This document shows, piece after piece, positions 8,165-16,567 of a stretch of DNA of 47,199 nt. Positions within the stretch are counted from its first letter, which is position 1. Each line of letters opens with the position of its first letter. The stretch comes from CAZUTO01 sp964623085 (lineage in GTDB: Bacteria > Pseudomonadota > Gammaproteobacteria > Pseudomonadales > GM7GCV1): the NCBI GenBank assembly GCA_964623085.1, contig CAZUTO010000017.1:1-47199 (forward strand). Direction: 5' to 3'. The translations under genes were made by a program, and so were the position numbers. A model generated the notes under the pieces. The model was not told the DNA's origin. It searched no databases and saw only the letters and a list, made by a program, of their open reading frames with translations.

Positions 8165-9322
8165 TTAGTCGGCAGCACGCTGCTGCAATACTGCCACGGC
8201 TGGCAGGATTTTACCCTCAACATACTCAAGGAAAGCACCGCCTCCCGTGGATATATAGGAAACTCTATCGGCGATTTCATACTTGTCAATTGCTGCTAAC
8301 GTATCTCCGCCACCAGCGAGGGAGAATCCCGACGAATGGGCAATGGCATTCGACAAACCCTCTGTACCTGCAGCAAATTGATCGAACTCAAATACACCTA
8401 CCGGGCCATTCCAAAGTATTGTGGCCGCATTACCAACGACTTCGGCAAACTGCCTAGTAGTTTCAGGGCCGATGTCAAAAATCATATCATCTTCACTAAC
8501 ATCCTGAACGGCTTTAACCACTGCTTCAGCATTAGGTGAAAATTCTTTACCGACCACCACATCCACCGGCAACGGGATATCGCACTTCTCCATCAGCCGT
8601 TTTGCGTTGTCGATCAGGCTCTCTTCATAAAGTGATTTACCCACTGGGAAACCTTTTGCCGCCAAAAACGTATTGGCAATACCACCACCAACAATAAGTT
8701 GATCCACCTTTTCCGACAATGTTTCCAATACAGTGAGTTTTGTGGAGACTTTTGAGCCTCCCACAATTGCCAGCATCGGTCGGGAAGGCGCCGCTAGTGC
8801 CATTTCCAAAGCCGTTAATTCACCAGCAAGCAAAGGCCCAGCACAAGCTATAGATGCAAAGGTCGCCACCCCATGAGTGGAAGCCTGTGCGCGGTGAGCG
8901 GTACCAAAGGCATCCATCACAAACACATCACATAAAGCGGCATAGGCTTTACTGAGCGCCTCATCATTTGCTTTTTCGCCAACATTGAATCGAACATTCT
9001 CCAACAAGATAAGATCATCATCTGGAAGCTGCGATTGCCAATCTTTGACCAATCGCACTTGCCTACCCAAATGGGATTCGAGGCAATCAGCCACCGGCTG
9101 CAACGAAAACTGTTCGTCATACTCTCCCTCTGTCGGTCGACCGAGATGAGACATAAGGACGACTTTTGCTCCAGCGTCTAATGCGGAAGAAATCGTTGGC
9201 AACGCGGCACGAATGCGAGCATCAGATGTTACCCGGCCATTCTCCACGGGCACATTTAAGTCTTCTCGGATTAGGACTCTTTTTCCGGCCAAATTAAGAT
9301 CGGACATCAATTTAGTACTCAT
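8165..9322 (-). CDS. pgk: Phosphoglycerate kinase
   Basis: Transfers phosphate between 1,3-bisphosphoglycerate and ADP in glycolysis and gluconeogenesis. The 385-aa protein carries the PGK signature KRVLIREDLNVP near the N-terminus, VVLMSHLGRP, the hinge region AIVGGSKVSTKL and the C-terminal nucleotide-binding segment SLAGGGDTLAAI and STGGGAFLEYVEG. The ATG is directly next to the epd stop codon (TAG-ATG) and is preceded by GGGAGG inside the epd 3' end, suggesting translational coupling. Confidence 0.97.
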   Translation of the reverse strand: MSTKLMSDLNLAGKRVLIREDLNVPVENGRVTSDARIRAALPTISSALDAGAKVVLMSHLGRPTEGEYDEQFSLQPVADCLESHLGRQVRLVKDWQSQLPDDDLILLENVRFNVGEKANDEALSKAYAALCDVFVMDAFGTAHRAQASTHGVATFASIACAGPLLAGELTALEMALAAPSRPMLAIVGGSKVSTKLTVLETLSEKVDQLIVGGGIANTFLAAKGFPVGKSLYEESLIDNAKRLMEKCDIPLPVDVVVGKEFSPNAEAVVKAVQDVSEDDMIFDIGPETTRQFAEVVGNAATILWNGPVGVFEFDQFAAGTEGLSNAIAHSSGFSLAGGGDTLAAIDKYEIADRVSYISTGGGAFLEYVEGKILPAVAVLQQRAAD

Positions 9323-10363
9323 CTAACCTCCCCGCTCTTTTGTCCATTCTGTGACCACATCCAACATGCGATTGGCATAGCCCCATTCGTTATCAAACCA
9401 AACCAGTATCTTTACAAGCTTATGCATCACCACCCGCGTCTGACCTGCATCAATGATGGCCGAATGGCTATCATGAACAAAATCACGCGAGACAATAGGC
9501 TCATCAATAAAACCCAGTACACCCTTGTATTTCTGCTGCGATGCCAGCTCAAGCGATCGATTCAACTCGTCCACGGAAGTATCACTACCCAAATTAAGTG
9601 ATATATCCATTGCCGAGACATCGGATATTGGCACCCGCATAGCGGTGGCTTCAATACGCCCTTCAAGTCCCGGAAACACTCTATCTATTCCGACCGCCAA
9701 ACCTGTATCTACCGGGATCAACGATTCAAACGCAGCGCGCGTTTTGCGCAAATCCGTGTTGTGATACGCATCAATCACTGGCTGATCATGCATCGCGGCG
9801 TGAATGGTTCGAATCATACCGGACTCTATGCCGAATTCACTGTGTAGATGTTCGATCACCGGCACTACAGCGTTAGTGGTACAAGAGGCAGCCGATACAA
9901 TCTTCATATCAGGTTGCAGTTGATTCTCATTGACACCATAAACAATGGTGGCATCCATATCTCGATCTGCCGGCTGTGAAAACAGTACTTTCTTTGCACC
10001 TGCTCGAAGGTGTTGCTCAGCAGTTTCCCGGTCGGTAAAGCTACCGGTGCACTCAAGCACGAGATCAACGTCGAGATCTGCCCAAGGCAAATTGGCTACC
10101 TCTCGCTGCTTCAGCAATCGAATAGGCTCACCATCAACGATCAGATGATCATTTTCTAACCGAACCGACCGAGGAAATCGACCGTGCGTGGAATCATACT
10201 TTGTGAGATAGCAAAGAGTGTCAGCATCTGCCAGCTCATTAATTGCCACCACTTTCATCGCCGGGCCGGGCCCAGATATAGCAGAACTCTGCCTGGATTC
10301 CACCAGCGCACGCAAAAAGCATCGTCCAATGCGCCCAAAACCGTTGATGGCAACTCGAATCAT
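9323..10363 (-). CDS. epd: Epd-type erythrose-4-phosphate / glyceraldehyde-3-phosphate dehydrogenase
   Basis: NAD-dependent GAPDH-fold enzyme of 346 aa. The Rossmann motif INGFGRIGR opens the protein and the catalytic cysteine lies in SAASCTTNAVVP. Blocks such as VVAINELADADTL, AMHDQPVIDAYH and ESLIPVDTGLAVGI match E. coli Epd better than GapA, and the tkt-epd-pgk order supports this. Epd feeds pyridoxal phosphate synthesis, but homologues at this locus may act as the main GAPDH. It carries an extra stretch of about ten residues (SSAISGPGPA) between the first helix and the second strand of the NAD fold. Which substrate dominates cannot be told from sequence. Confidence 0.85.
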   Translation of the reverse strand: MIRVAINGFGRIGRCFLRALVESRQSSAISGPGPAMKVVAINELADADTLCYLTKYDSTHGRFPRSVRLENDHLIVDGEPIRLLKQREVANLPWADLDVDLVLECTGSFTDRETAEQHLRAGAKKVLFSQPADRDMDATIVYGVNENQLQPDMKIVSAASCTTNAVVPVIEHLHSEFGIESGMIRTIHAAMHDQPVIDAYHNTDLRKTRAAFESLIPVDTGLAVGIDRVFPGLEGRIEATAMRVPISDVSAMDISLNLGSDTSVDELNRSLELASQQKYKGVLGFIDEPIVSRDFVHDSHSAIIDAGQTRVVMHKLVKILVWFDNEWGYANRMLDVVTEWTKERGG

Positions 10364-10393
10364 GGTGTGTCTGACATGCAGCGCATCGAAATG

Positions 10394-12391
10394 CTAACTG
10401 AGGCATTCCTCTACTGAGGCGACAACGTTCTCTTTCGTGAAACCGAAGTGCTCCATCAAATCTCCCGCTGGCGCGGACTCGCCAAAACTTTCCATACCCA
10501 CAACGCGACCATCTAGTCCAACAAATTTATACCAAAAATCAGCGTGACCGGCCTCAACTGCAACACGTGCATACACATCTGATGGCAAAACGGACTCACG
10601 ATAACCAACATCTTGCGATAGAAATACATCCGTCGACGGCATACTGACCACTCGGATTTGAATCCCTTTGTTTGATAGCGCCTCTGCAGATTCAATGGCG
10701 AGAGCCACCTCTGAACCGGTAGCAATCAGGATTGCTTCTGGTTTTTCGGCACAGTCTCGAATGATGTAGCCACCTTTACTCACCTGCTCGAGCTGATGTT
10801 CGTTGCGAGCTAAGCAAGCTAGTCCTTGGCGACTAAATATCAGGGCACTGGGGCCATTGCTATATTGAATGGCTGCCTTCCAAGCAACAGCTGACTCAAC
10901 ACTGTCACAGGGGCGCCAAACCTGAAGGTTAGGTGTAGCGCGCAACGCCGTCATTTGCTCGACTGGCTGATGAGTCGGGCCATCCTCACCCAAACCAATA
11001 GAATCATGGGTATACACAAAGATGCTTTGTTGTTTCATCAACGCCGCCATACGAACCGCATTGCGTTGATATTCCATAAACATCAAAAAGGTCGCGCCGT
11101 AGTTAATGAACCCGCCGTGCAAAGCAATGCCATTCATAATGGCGCCCATCGCAAATTCGCGTACGCCGTAGTAAAAATAATTACCGCCGGCATCCTCTTT
11201 GCTCACCGCTTTTGAGCCCGACCAAAAAGTGAGATTTGATCCAGTTAGATCCGCAGAACCTCCTGCCAACTCTGGCAACATCGGCCCATAGGCATTTAGG
11301 CAGTTTTGCGAAGCTTTGCGGCTAGCAATTTTTTCGGCCTTTTGCTGACAATCAGCAATAAAACGATTCGCGTTCGATTCAAAATCAGCAGGTAGCTCTC
11401 CTGCCATACGGCGCTCAAACTCGGCAGCGAGATCTGGATATTCTTCAGCATAGGAAGCGAATTTCGTTTGCCACGATTGATTCTGCTCTTCTCCCTTGGC
11501 TATAGCACTCCAACCACAGTAAGTATCGTCAGGAATATGGAAAGGCGCGTGCGGCCAACCCAATGCTTGCCGGGTAGCTGCTATTTCTTCTTCGCCCAGT
11601 GCCGCACCATGAGAACTTTCTTTGCCCTGCTTGTTGGGCGAACCGTAACCAATCAAGGTTTGGCAACAGATAAGTGTGGGACGATCTTTTTCCGCACGGG
11701 CTGCATCAATTGCCGCTTTGACCTCATCGGCATTGTGGCCATCCACTTTCGGAATAACGTGCCAACCATAGGATTCAAAACGCTGCGGCGTGTTCTCGGT
11801 GAACCAACCCTCTACTTCACCATCAATGGAAATATTGTTGTCGTCATAAAAAGCAATGAGCTTTCCAAGACCTTGTGTCCCTGCGAATGAGCTGGCTTCG
11901 TGGGAAATGCCTTCCATCAAGCAACCATCGCCCAAAAACACATAGGTATGGTGATCAACAATATTATGATCTTTTCTATTGAATTGCGCGGCCAGCATGC
12001 GCTCTGCTAGCGCCATGCCCACTGCATTCGCCAACCCTTGACCCAAGGGCCCAGTGGTTGTTTCTACGCCAGGGGTATAGCCATATTCGGGGTGCCCCGG
12101 CGTTTTTGAGTGCAGCTGCCGAAAATCTTTTATGTCATCAACTAAGAGCTCGTAGCCCGAAAGATGAAGTAGCGAATACAGCAGCATGGAGCCATGGCCA
12201 TTGGAGAGTACAAAACGATCTCGATTCGTCCACTCTGGATTCGCCGGGTCATGGATAAGGTAGTCATTCCATAACACCTCAGCAATGTCCGCCATTCCCA
12301 TTGGCGCGCCAGGATGACCGCTATTAGCTTTTTGTACGGCATCCATAGAAAGTGCGCGAATAGCGTTCGCGAGTTCACGACGGGACGGCAT
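10394..12391 (-). CDS. tkt: Transketolase
   Basis: Thiamine-diphosphate enzyme moving two-carbon units between sugar phosphates in the pentose phosphate pathway. The protein shows the N-terminal ANAIRALSMDAVQKANSGHPG, the ThDP-Mg motif GDGCLMEGISHEA, and the pyrimidine-binding segment VYTHDSIGLGEDGPTHQP with its active-site histidines. I place the start at the ATG at 12391 (665 aa, preceded by GGAG at about 7 nt), because this matches the family N-terminus; the frame is open for 13 more codons to 12430. First gene of the leftward tkt-epd-pgk-aldolase operon. Confidence 0.96.
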   Translation of the reverse strand: MPSRRELANAIRALSMDAVQKANSGHPGAPMGMADIAEVLWNDYLIHDPANPEWTNRDRFVLSNGHGSMLLYSLLHLSGYELLVDDIKDFRQLHSKTPGHPEYGYTPGVETTTGPLGQGLANAVGMALAERMLAAQFNRKDHNIVDHHTYVFLGDGCLMEGISHEASSFAGTQGLGKLIAFYDDNNISIDGEVEGWFTENTPQRFESYGWHVIPKVDGHNADEVKAAIDAARAEKDRPTLICCQTLIGYGSPNKQGKESSHGAALGEEEIAATRQALGWPHAPFHIPDDTYCGWSAIAKGEEQNQSWQTKFASYAEEYPDLAAEFERRMAGELPADFESNANRFIADCQQKAEKIASRKASQNCLNAYGPMLPELAGGSADLTGSNLTFWSGSKAVSKEDAGGNYFYYGVREFAMGAIMNGIALHGGFINYGATFLMFMEYQRNAVRMAALMKQQSIFVYTHDSIGLGEDGPTHQPVEQMTALRATPNLQVWRPCDSVESAVAWKAAIQYSNGPSALIFSRQGLACLARNEHQLEQVSKGGYIIRDCAEKPEAILIATGSEVALAIESAEALSNKGIQIRVVSMPSTDVFLSQDVGYRESVLPSDVYARVAVEAGHADFWYKFVGLDGRVVGMESFGESAPAGDLMEHFGFTKENVVASVEECLS

Positions 12392-12459
12392 TGACAACTC
12401 CGAGTAAAAAAGGGTGGCCATTGTCCACAATGGTGGCGAATCCGTAAACCAAAATTAGC

Positions 12460-12488
12460 GTTCAAAATGCACGAAAGATGTTTATAAT
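12460..12488 (+). promoter_or_regulatory. Candidate sigma-70 promoter of the envelope cassette
   Basis: A perfect TATAAT at 12483-12488 lies 62 bp upstream of the first cassette gene, with a GTTCAA/TTCAAA element at 12460-12466 as a moderate -35 (16-17 nt spacer). No other rightward gene begins nearby. Confidence 0.5.
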
Positions 12489-12550
12489 CTCGCGCAACCG
12501 AACAGGATTATTTCTAAGAGAAAAAATCTATATTAATAGGGTCTATATTT

Positions 12551-13582
12551 ATGAGAAAAGACATCAGACATATCGCCTTTGCAGGCCTTGCTTTTTATGG
12601 CCTATTTAGCACTAGCGCCAATGCGCAATCGCTTGATGAAGTTTTATTTGAAAGCAGTGAACACCTTCGGGTAGGTAAGGTGGTTGAGGCGTTAGAGTTC
12701 TTAGTAGAGCACGAAAATAGATTTGGCCAAGAACAAGAATTTCGAAATAACCTAGCAATCGCATACCTCGGCAACAATCAAGCCGAAAAAGCGCTCGAAA
12801 TCGTTAGTGACGTCGTGGATAGCGATCCTTTATTTTCGATCATCGCTCACAACTACCTCGAGCTTGAGCTAGCTGCAGGCGGGAATAAAACAGATCGGTT
12901 CAACCCTATTCTCTTTGTGCAATCTGTAGATTCTTTCGCTGAAGGCGTCCCCGTTCCTGAAAGCACTTCACAAGCTGCCGAAAGAATTGCTCAGGTGCCA
13001 GAAAATAATCGATCAGCTGTTGAAAGAACGCCACAGCCACCCAGCAGCAGGCCCGCTGTCGAAAGAGCCGCGCAAGCCCCTGAAAGAATTGCAGAAGCGC
13101 TCAATAGCGAGAGGTCCGCCACTGAAAGAAGGTTGTCAGTTGTCGAAAGAAATGGTTCTATTCCCGACATCAATAACCAAACACTCACAGCATCAGATAG
13201 ATCGTCCAATGACGCCGTTGCTGCGAGAAGCCAAGCATTGCTGGAAGACTCTCTGAAGTCCATCGTGCAGTCTTGGGCTGCCGCTTGGTCAAACAAAGAT
13301 TTTGATAGCTACATATCACATTACGGATTTAACTTTAGACCAGATAATGGTTTGTCTGTCGGCCAATGGGAAGTACAAAGAAGAGAAAGACTCGCCAAAC
13401 CGGGGGAAATAGAGGTTACAATAAGCAACATTACATTTGTTGGCAGCGACCCGTCGCCAACAGTGTTATTTGATCAATTTTATGATTCGGTTGGTTACAG
13501 TGATAAAACTGTAAAAGAAATGACGTTTGAACAAAACAATGGACGCTGGAAAATCAGCTCCGAAAGATCAATAGATCAATAG
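12551..13582 (+). CDS. Secreted protein with TPR-like N-half, Glu-Arg-rich repeats and NTF2-like C-terminal domain
   Basis: Unrecognised exported protein of 343 aa. A signal peptide with cleavage after ANA (residue 25) is clear. Residues about 28-110 are helical and TPR-like (RNNLAIAYLGNNQAEKALEIV). Residues about 138-200 form a low-complexity stretch in which ER recurs about every 14 residues (AAERIAQVPENNRSAVER and variants), probably a flexible periplasmic linker. Residues about 240-343 form an NTF2/SnoaL-like domain starting SWAAAWSNKDFDSYISHY and ending GRWKISSE. The same domain ends the next gene's L,D-transpeptidase. The gene is 5 bp upstream of that gene, so they are an operon; a role in envelope metabolism is inferred. 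Confidence 0.75.
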   Translation: MRKDIRHIAFAGLAFYGLFSTSANAQSLDEVLFESSEHLRVGKVVEALEFLVEHENRFGQEQEFRNNLAIAYLGNNQAEKALEIVSDVVDSDPLFSIIAHNYLELELAAGGNKTDRFNPILFVQSVDSFAEGVPVPESTSQAAERIAQVPENNRSAVERTPQPPSSRPAVERAAQAPERIAEALNSERSATERRLSVVERNGSIPDINNQTLTASDRSSNDAVAARSQALLEDSLKSIVQSWAAAWSNKDFDSYISHYGFNFRPDNGLSVGQWEVQRRERLAKPGEIEVTISNITFVGSDPSPTVLFDQFYDSVGYSDKTVKEMTFEQNNGRWKISSERSIDQ

Positions 13583-13587
13583 ACTTC

Positions 13588-14583
13588 ATGATAAAAAATC
13601 GATTATTGACGACTTCTTTAAGTCTGGCCTGTCTTCTTACATCCAATTTTTCCAACGCTCAGGCAGGCAGCCTTGCTGACGAACTTTGGGCCTCCGCAGG
13701 CGCAGATATTGATTTCATCAGCACAAGTTCAGCTGAACATGACACCGAGTATTACTACCCAGATGGCCTTATTGCCCTCCCGGAAGAGACGCAATACCTA
13801 ATATGGACCGAACTTGATTATGGACGATTGAACCTATTGGAGCGACTATCTGAAAAGAAATATCGCCTAATCAAGCGTATACCTATATCTATTGGTAAAG
13901 AAGGAATTGGTAAAGAGATAGAAGGCGATAAGCGCACGCCCGTTGGCGTATATCGCGTGACGACCTACATAGCAGAAAGAGATCTCACGGATAATTATGG
14001 CTTAGGTGCCTACCCAATCAACTACCCCAACAGCTGGGACAGGCTGAAGCAGCGAACCGGTTATGGAATCTGGCTACATGGCTTACCAAAAGGCGTTGAT
14101 GAGCGACCCCTATTAGATAGCGATGGCTGCGTGGTGGTTGATAATAAAAGTCTTACCTTCTTAGATGATTACATTCTTCCTGGCAAGACTCTCATGGTGC
14201 TAGCAAATGAGATGAACTGGGTTGCAACCGATGCGTTGGATGAATCGGACGCACTTATAGAGGCGATAGATGCTTGGGAGCAAGCATGGGAATCAGGCGA
14301 TGCTTCCAAATACATTAACAACTACCATCAGGATTTCAGTGATTTCACTCGAGACCTCGACGCCTGGACTGAATACAAAACAAGAGTCAATGGGCAAAAA
14401 TCCTATATTAACGTCGAGCTCAGCAATATCACAGCAGTCGAGTACCCGGGTGAAGATACCGTTATCGTCCATTTTCACCAAAGCTATGACAGCAGCAACT
14501 ACAAATGGGAAGGATGGAAAGAGCTGTTATGGAAAAAAGATAGCAGTGGAAAATGGAAGATTCTATTCGAAGGTAACGGATAG
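13588..14583 (+). CDS. L,D-transpeptidase (YkuD; YafK/DpaA-like) with NTF2-like C-terminal domain
   Basis: Periplasmic cysteine enzyme acting on peptidoglycan stem peptides. The 331-aa protein has a signal peptide (about 1-25), a YkuD domain (about 65-208) with the catalytic pattern His164 (IWLHGLPKG) ... Ser178-Asp-Gly-Cys181, and an NTF2-like domain (about 223-331). The same two-domain build is known from Helicobacter Csd6 and Campylobacter Pgp2 (L,D-carboxypeptidases for cell shape) and from E. coli DpaA/YafK, which releases Lpp from murein. Which activity applies here, transpeptidation, trimming or lipoprotein release, is not decidable from sequence. It lies between the repeat protein and the M14 peptidase on one transcript. 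Confidence 0.88.
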   Translation: MIKNRLLTTSLSLACLLTSNFSNAQAGSLADELWASAGADIDFISTSSAEHDTEYYYPDGLIALPEETQYLIWTELDYGRLNLLERLSEKKYRLIKRIPISIGKEGIGKEIEGDKRTPVGVYRVTTYIAERDLTDNYGLGAYPINYPNSWDRLKQRTGYGIWLHGLPKGVDERPLLDSDGCVVVDNKSLTFLDDYILPGKTLMVLANEMNWVATDALDESDALIEAIDAWEQAWESGDASKYINNYHQDFSDFTRDLDAWTEYKTRVNGQKSYINVELSNITAVEYPGEDTVIVHFHQSYDSSNYKWEGWKELLWKKDSSGKWKILFEGNG

Positions 14584-14592
14584 AGCATTCAA

Positions 14593-15717
14593 ATGAGTAA
14601 TCGATACTTTGCAGTTTGTATCGCCATACTAGTATTTACCGGCTGGTACCTGCTGCAAACAGATATAGAAGAATATTCACCTCCAGAAGTAACATCGGAA
14701 ATTGCGACGGCTCCCGAGCCATCAGTAGCGGAAATCGAAGAAGCCCCAAGTGATCCTATCGACGAACAAGCCGAGGCTTCTGATGAGCAAGCCGAGGCTT
14801 TTCAAGAAGAAGCGGGGCAATCATCGATGGCATCTGCTTCGGGTATTGTAGAGCGGGATACTGACCTTACATCTCCAACCGCTGAAGCAAGCAGCGAAAC
14901 CGTCGTTCAAAAAGATGCGACGTCAAAAGCAAACCTCTCACAGGAAACCGGGGAATTTGCTGAAAACTTGTGCCGTGAAATTGGCAACAAACTGGGTAGT
15001 GTTGATATATCGGATTGCCTAGCGCAAGAATTAAGGGCAACCAAGGGTAAATCTGCTGAGGGCAGAGACCTAGCGGTAAAGAACTACCCTCCTACAGATA
15101 CTCGAGAGCCTTTGGGCAAGGTGCTGGTTATTGGGGGTATTCATGGAGACGAGTTCTCTTCCGTATCCGTTGTCTTCAAATGGATGGAAATTCTCAACAT
15201 CCACCACAGCGGGTTATTCGACTGGCGCTTTATTCCCGCATCCAACCCCGATGGGTTACTGCAATCTGAGTCTCAGCGTCAAAATGCTAACGGCGTTGAT
15301 TTAAATCGCAATTTCCCAACCGCCGACTGGGATGAGAATGCCATAGATTATTGGATCAACAAGACCGACAAACGTCCTCGCCGCTATCCTGGTGAGACCG
15401 CCAATAGCGAACCCGAAACGCAATGGTTGGTTGCTCAGATCGAAGACTTTAAACCCGACGTCATCATATCTATGCATGCGCCATACCACCTCGTAGATTA
15501 CGACGGACCACCCGGCGCGCCTAACCAGCTCGGGAGCCTCTATCTTAGGCAATTGGGTGTCTACCCCGGTTCACTGGGCAACTATGCAGGCGTGGATTTA
15601 AAGCTTCCTATTGTTACGGTAGAGCTTGCATCTGCTGGCATCATGCCAAGCAAAGAAGAAATATCCGATATGTGGGATGACCTCGTCGGCTGGCTTCGAA
15701 CTAAGCTGCGCGAATAA
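14593..15717 (+). CDS. Membrane-anchored M14-family zinc peptidase (MpaA-like)
   Basis: Predicted zinc carboxypeptidase/amidase acting on murein peptides. One N-terminal membrane segment (about 5-21) without an obvious cleavage site anchors it, with the catalytic part on the periplasmic side. An acidic, Ala/Glu-rich linker follows (about 25-115) containing a 7-residue tandem repeat (DEQAEA core). The catalytic domain (about 170-374) has HGDE (His184, Glu187), SNPDG, the substrate-binding LNRNFP, SMHAP (His295, third zinc ligand) and the catalytic Glu344 in VTVELA. Cytosolic MpaA cleaves the gamma-D-Glu-mDap bond; the periplasmic Csd4/Pgp1 enzymes, paired with YkuD proteins, are the closest functional analogues. 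Confidence 0.85.
   Translation: MSNRYFAVCIAILVFTGWYLLQTDIEEYSPPEVTSEIATAPEPSVAEIEEAPSDPIDEQAEASDEQAEAFQEEAGQSSMASASGIVERDTDLTSPTAEASSETVVQKDATSKANLSQETGEFAENLCREIGNKLGSVDISDCLAQELRATKGKSAEGRDLAVKNYPPTDTREPLGKVLVIGGIHGDEFSSVSVVFKWMEILNIHHSGLFDWRFIPASNPDGLLQSESQRQNANGVDLNRNFPTADWDENAIDYWINKTDKRPRRYPGETANSEPETQWLVAQIEDFKPDVIISMHAPYHLVDYDGPPGAPNQLGSLYLRQLGVYPGSLGNYAGVDLKLPIVTVELASAGIMPSKEEISDMWDDLVGWLRTKLRE
14761..14802 (+). repeat. 21-bp tandem duplication inside the M14 peptidase linker
   Basis: Two adjacent 21-bp units (14761-14781 and 14782-14802) differ at only three positions and encode the duplicated DEQAEA linker segment. In frame, so the protein is not disrupted. Confidence 0.8.
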
Positions 15718-15740
15718 TCACACGTACCCCGATCACATTA

Positions 15741-16271
15741 TCACCAAGGTGGACTATCAGGATAGATAACCACCCCCTCAGTTAGATCCACCACAACAGG
15801 CGACCAAGTATCGCCTTCGAATGTCTGCGTAATATTGCCAATAAAGTATCTGTGCCCAGGTCTTGAATCAAACGCAACAGGAACGTTTTCCGCAAACGAC
15901 GATTGCAGATGATTTTTGGATGTGTGCACAAGGTGCTCACCGGGTGGCAAATGGATTTCAAAACCAAACTTATCGGGGTCGTTATAAATCTCTGTGGCGG
16001 TATGCGCACAAAGCTCGCACTTTATTGTAACGCTCCCTGTTATCCCATCGATTGCATTAATAATAGCCGGTGCCACAACCGGAAATAACGTCGGCGTTTC
16101 AAAAACGAACGCGCTTTTTAATAATTCGTTGCATTCCAAATTACACCGCGAAATCAGTATTGAATTATCGCTAGCGCCTGGTTCGGTGCCGGATAAGAAA
16201 ATGATTCCGGAAGGACTAGAAGCACAAGCCATTAAGACAAAATAAAGTGTTAATAACAGGATTCGCAGCAT
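15741..16271 (-). CDS. Putative lipoprotein of unknown function
   Basis: Small exported protein of 176 aa with a lipoprotein signal peptide: hydrophobic LRILLLTLYFVLMAC with the acylated Cys in the LMAC lipobox followed by ASS. The mature part is predicted mostly beta-strand and holds two CxxC-like pairs (RCNLEC and KCELC) and a segment LPPGEHLV...FDSRPGHRYFI resembling the Pro-Gly-His turns of small envelope lipoproteins. The ATG at 16271 has GAGG nine bases upstream and is preferred over a TTG three codons earlier. Residue 2 after the Cys is Ser, suggesting outer-membrane sorting. It converges with the M14 peptidase gene; function unknown. Confidence 0.7.
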   Translation of the reverse strand: MLRILLLTLYFVLMACASSPSGIIFLSGTEPGASDNSILISRCNLECNELLKSAFVFETPTLFPVVAPAIINAIDGITGSVTIKCELCAHTATEIYNDPDKFGFEIHLPPGEHLVHTSKNHLQSSFAENVPVAFDSRPGHRYFIGNITQTFEGDTWSPVVVDLTEGVVIYPDSPPW

Positions 16272-16317
16272 AGAAGACAACCTCAGAAGTATTAACAGTA
16301 CTAGTATCGAAATCAGA

Positions 16318-16563
16318 TTATTCTTTCTCAGATCTATGCCACTCAGCTCGCGATTCCGCTATCTCTTCGATGTCGAGAACTGGTATTTCTATATCTCCAT
16401 ATGCCTTAAGAACCGGACTTCTCTTAAAGTCCGATTCGTAAATATCGTTGTACTTTTCTGGAAAATACTCGAGTACCTGGTCTTTAGACTCAGCATAAAT
16501 ATAGAACGCTACTGCGCCATGCTGATAGTCATGAGTCACCAAAAATTTTCGTTTCAACAGCAC
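16318..16563 (-). CDS. Hypothetical 81-aa protein
   Basis: Small soluble acidic protein without signal peptide or membrane segment; no family recognised. It probably begins at a GTG (16563) or at the TTG two codons later, both near an AGG motif overlapping the end of the preceding ORF. The separation from the upstream ORF is only 4 bp, so the two are likely expressed together. Its sequence (KFLVTHDYQHGAVAFYIYAES at the start, then an acidic C-terminus) reads like a compact alpha/beta domain. No further assignment is made. Confidence 0.5.
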   Translation of the reverse strand: MLLKRKFLVTHDYQHGAVAFYIYAESKDQVLEYFPEKYNDIYESDFKRSPVLKAYGDIEIPVLDIEEIAESRAEWHRSEKE

Positions 16564-16567
16564 TGAC

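Noticed and set aside
12392..12430. Longer N-terminus of transketolase (13 more codons)
   Set aside because: The extension MWTMATLFYSELS is not family-like and lacks a ribosome binding site, while the ATG at 12391 has GGAG at the right distance.
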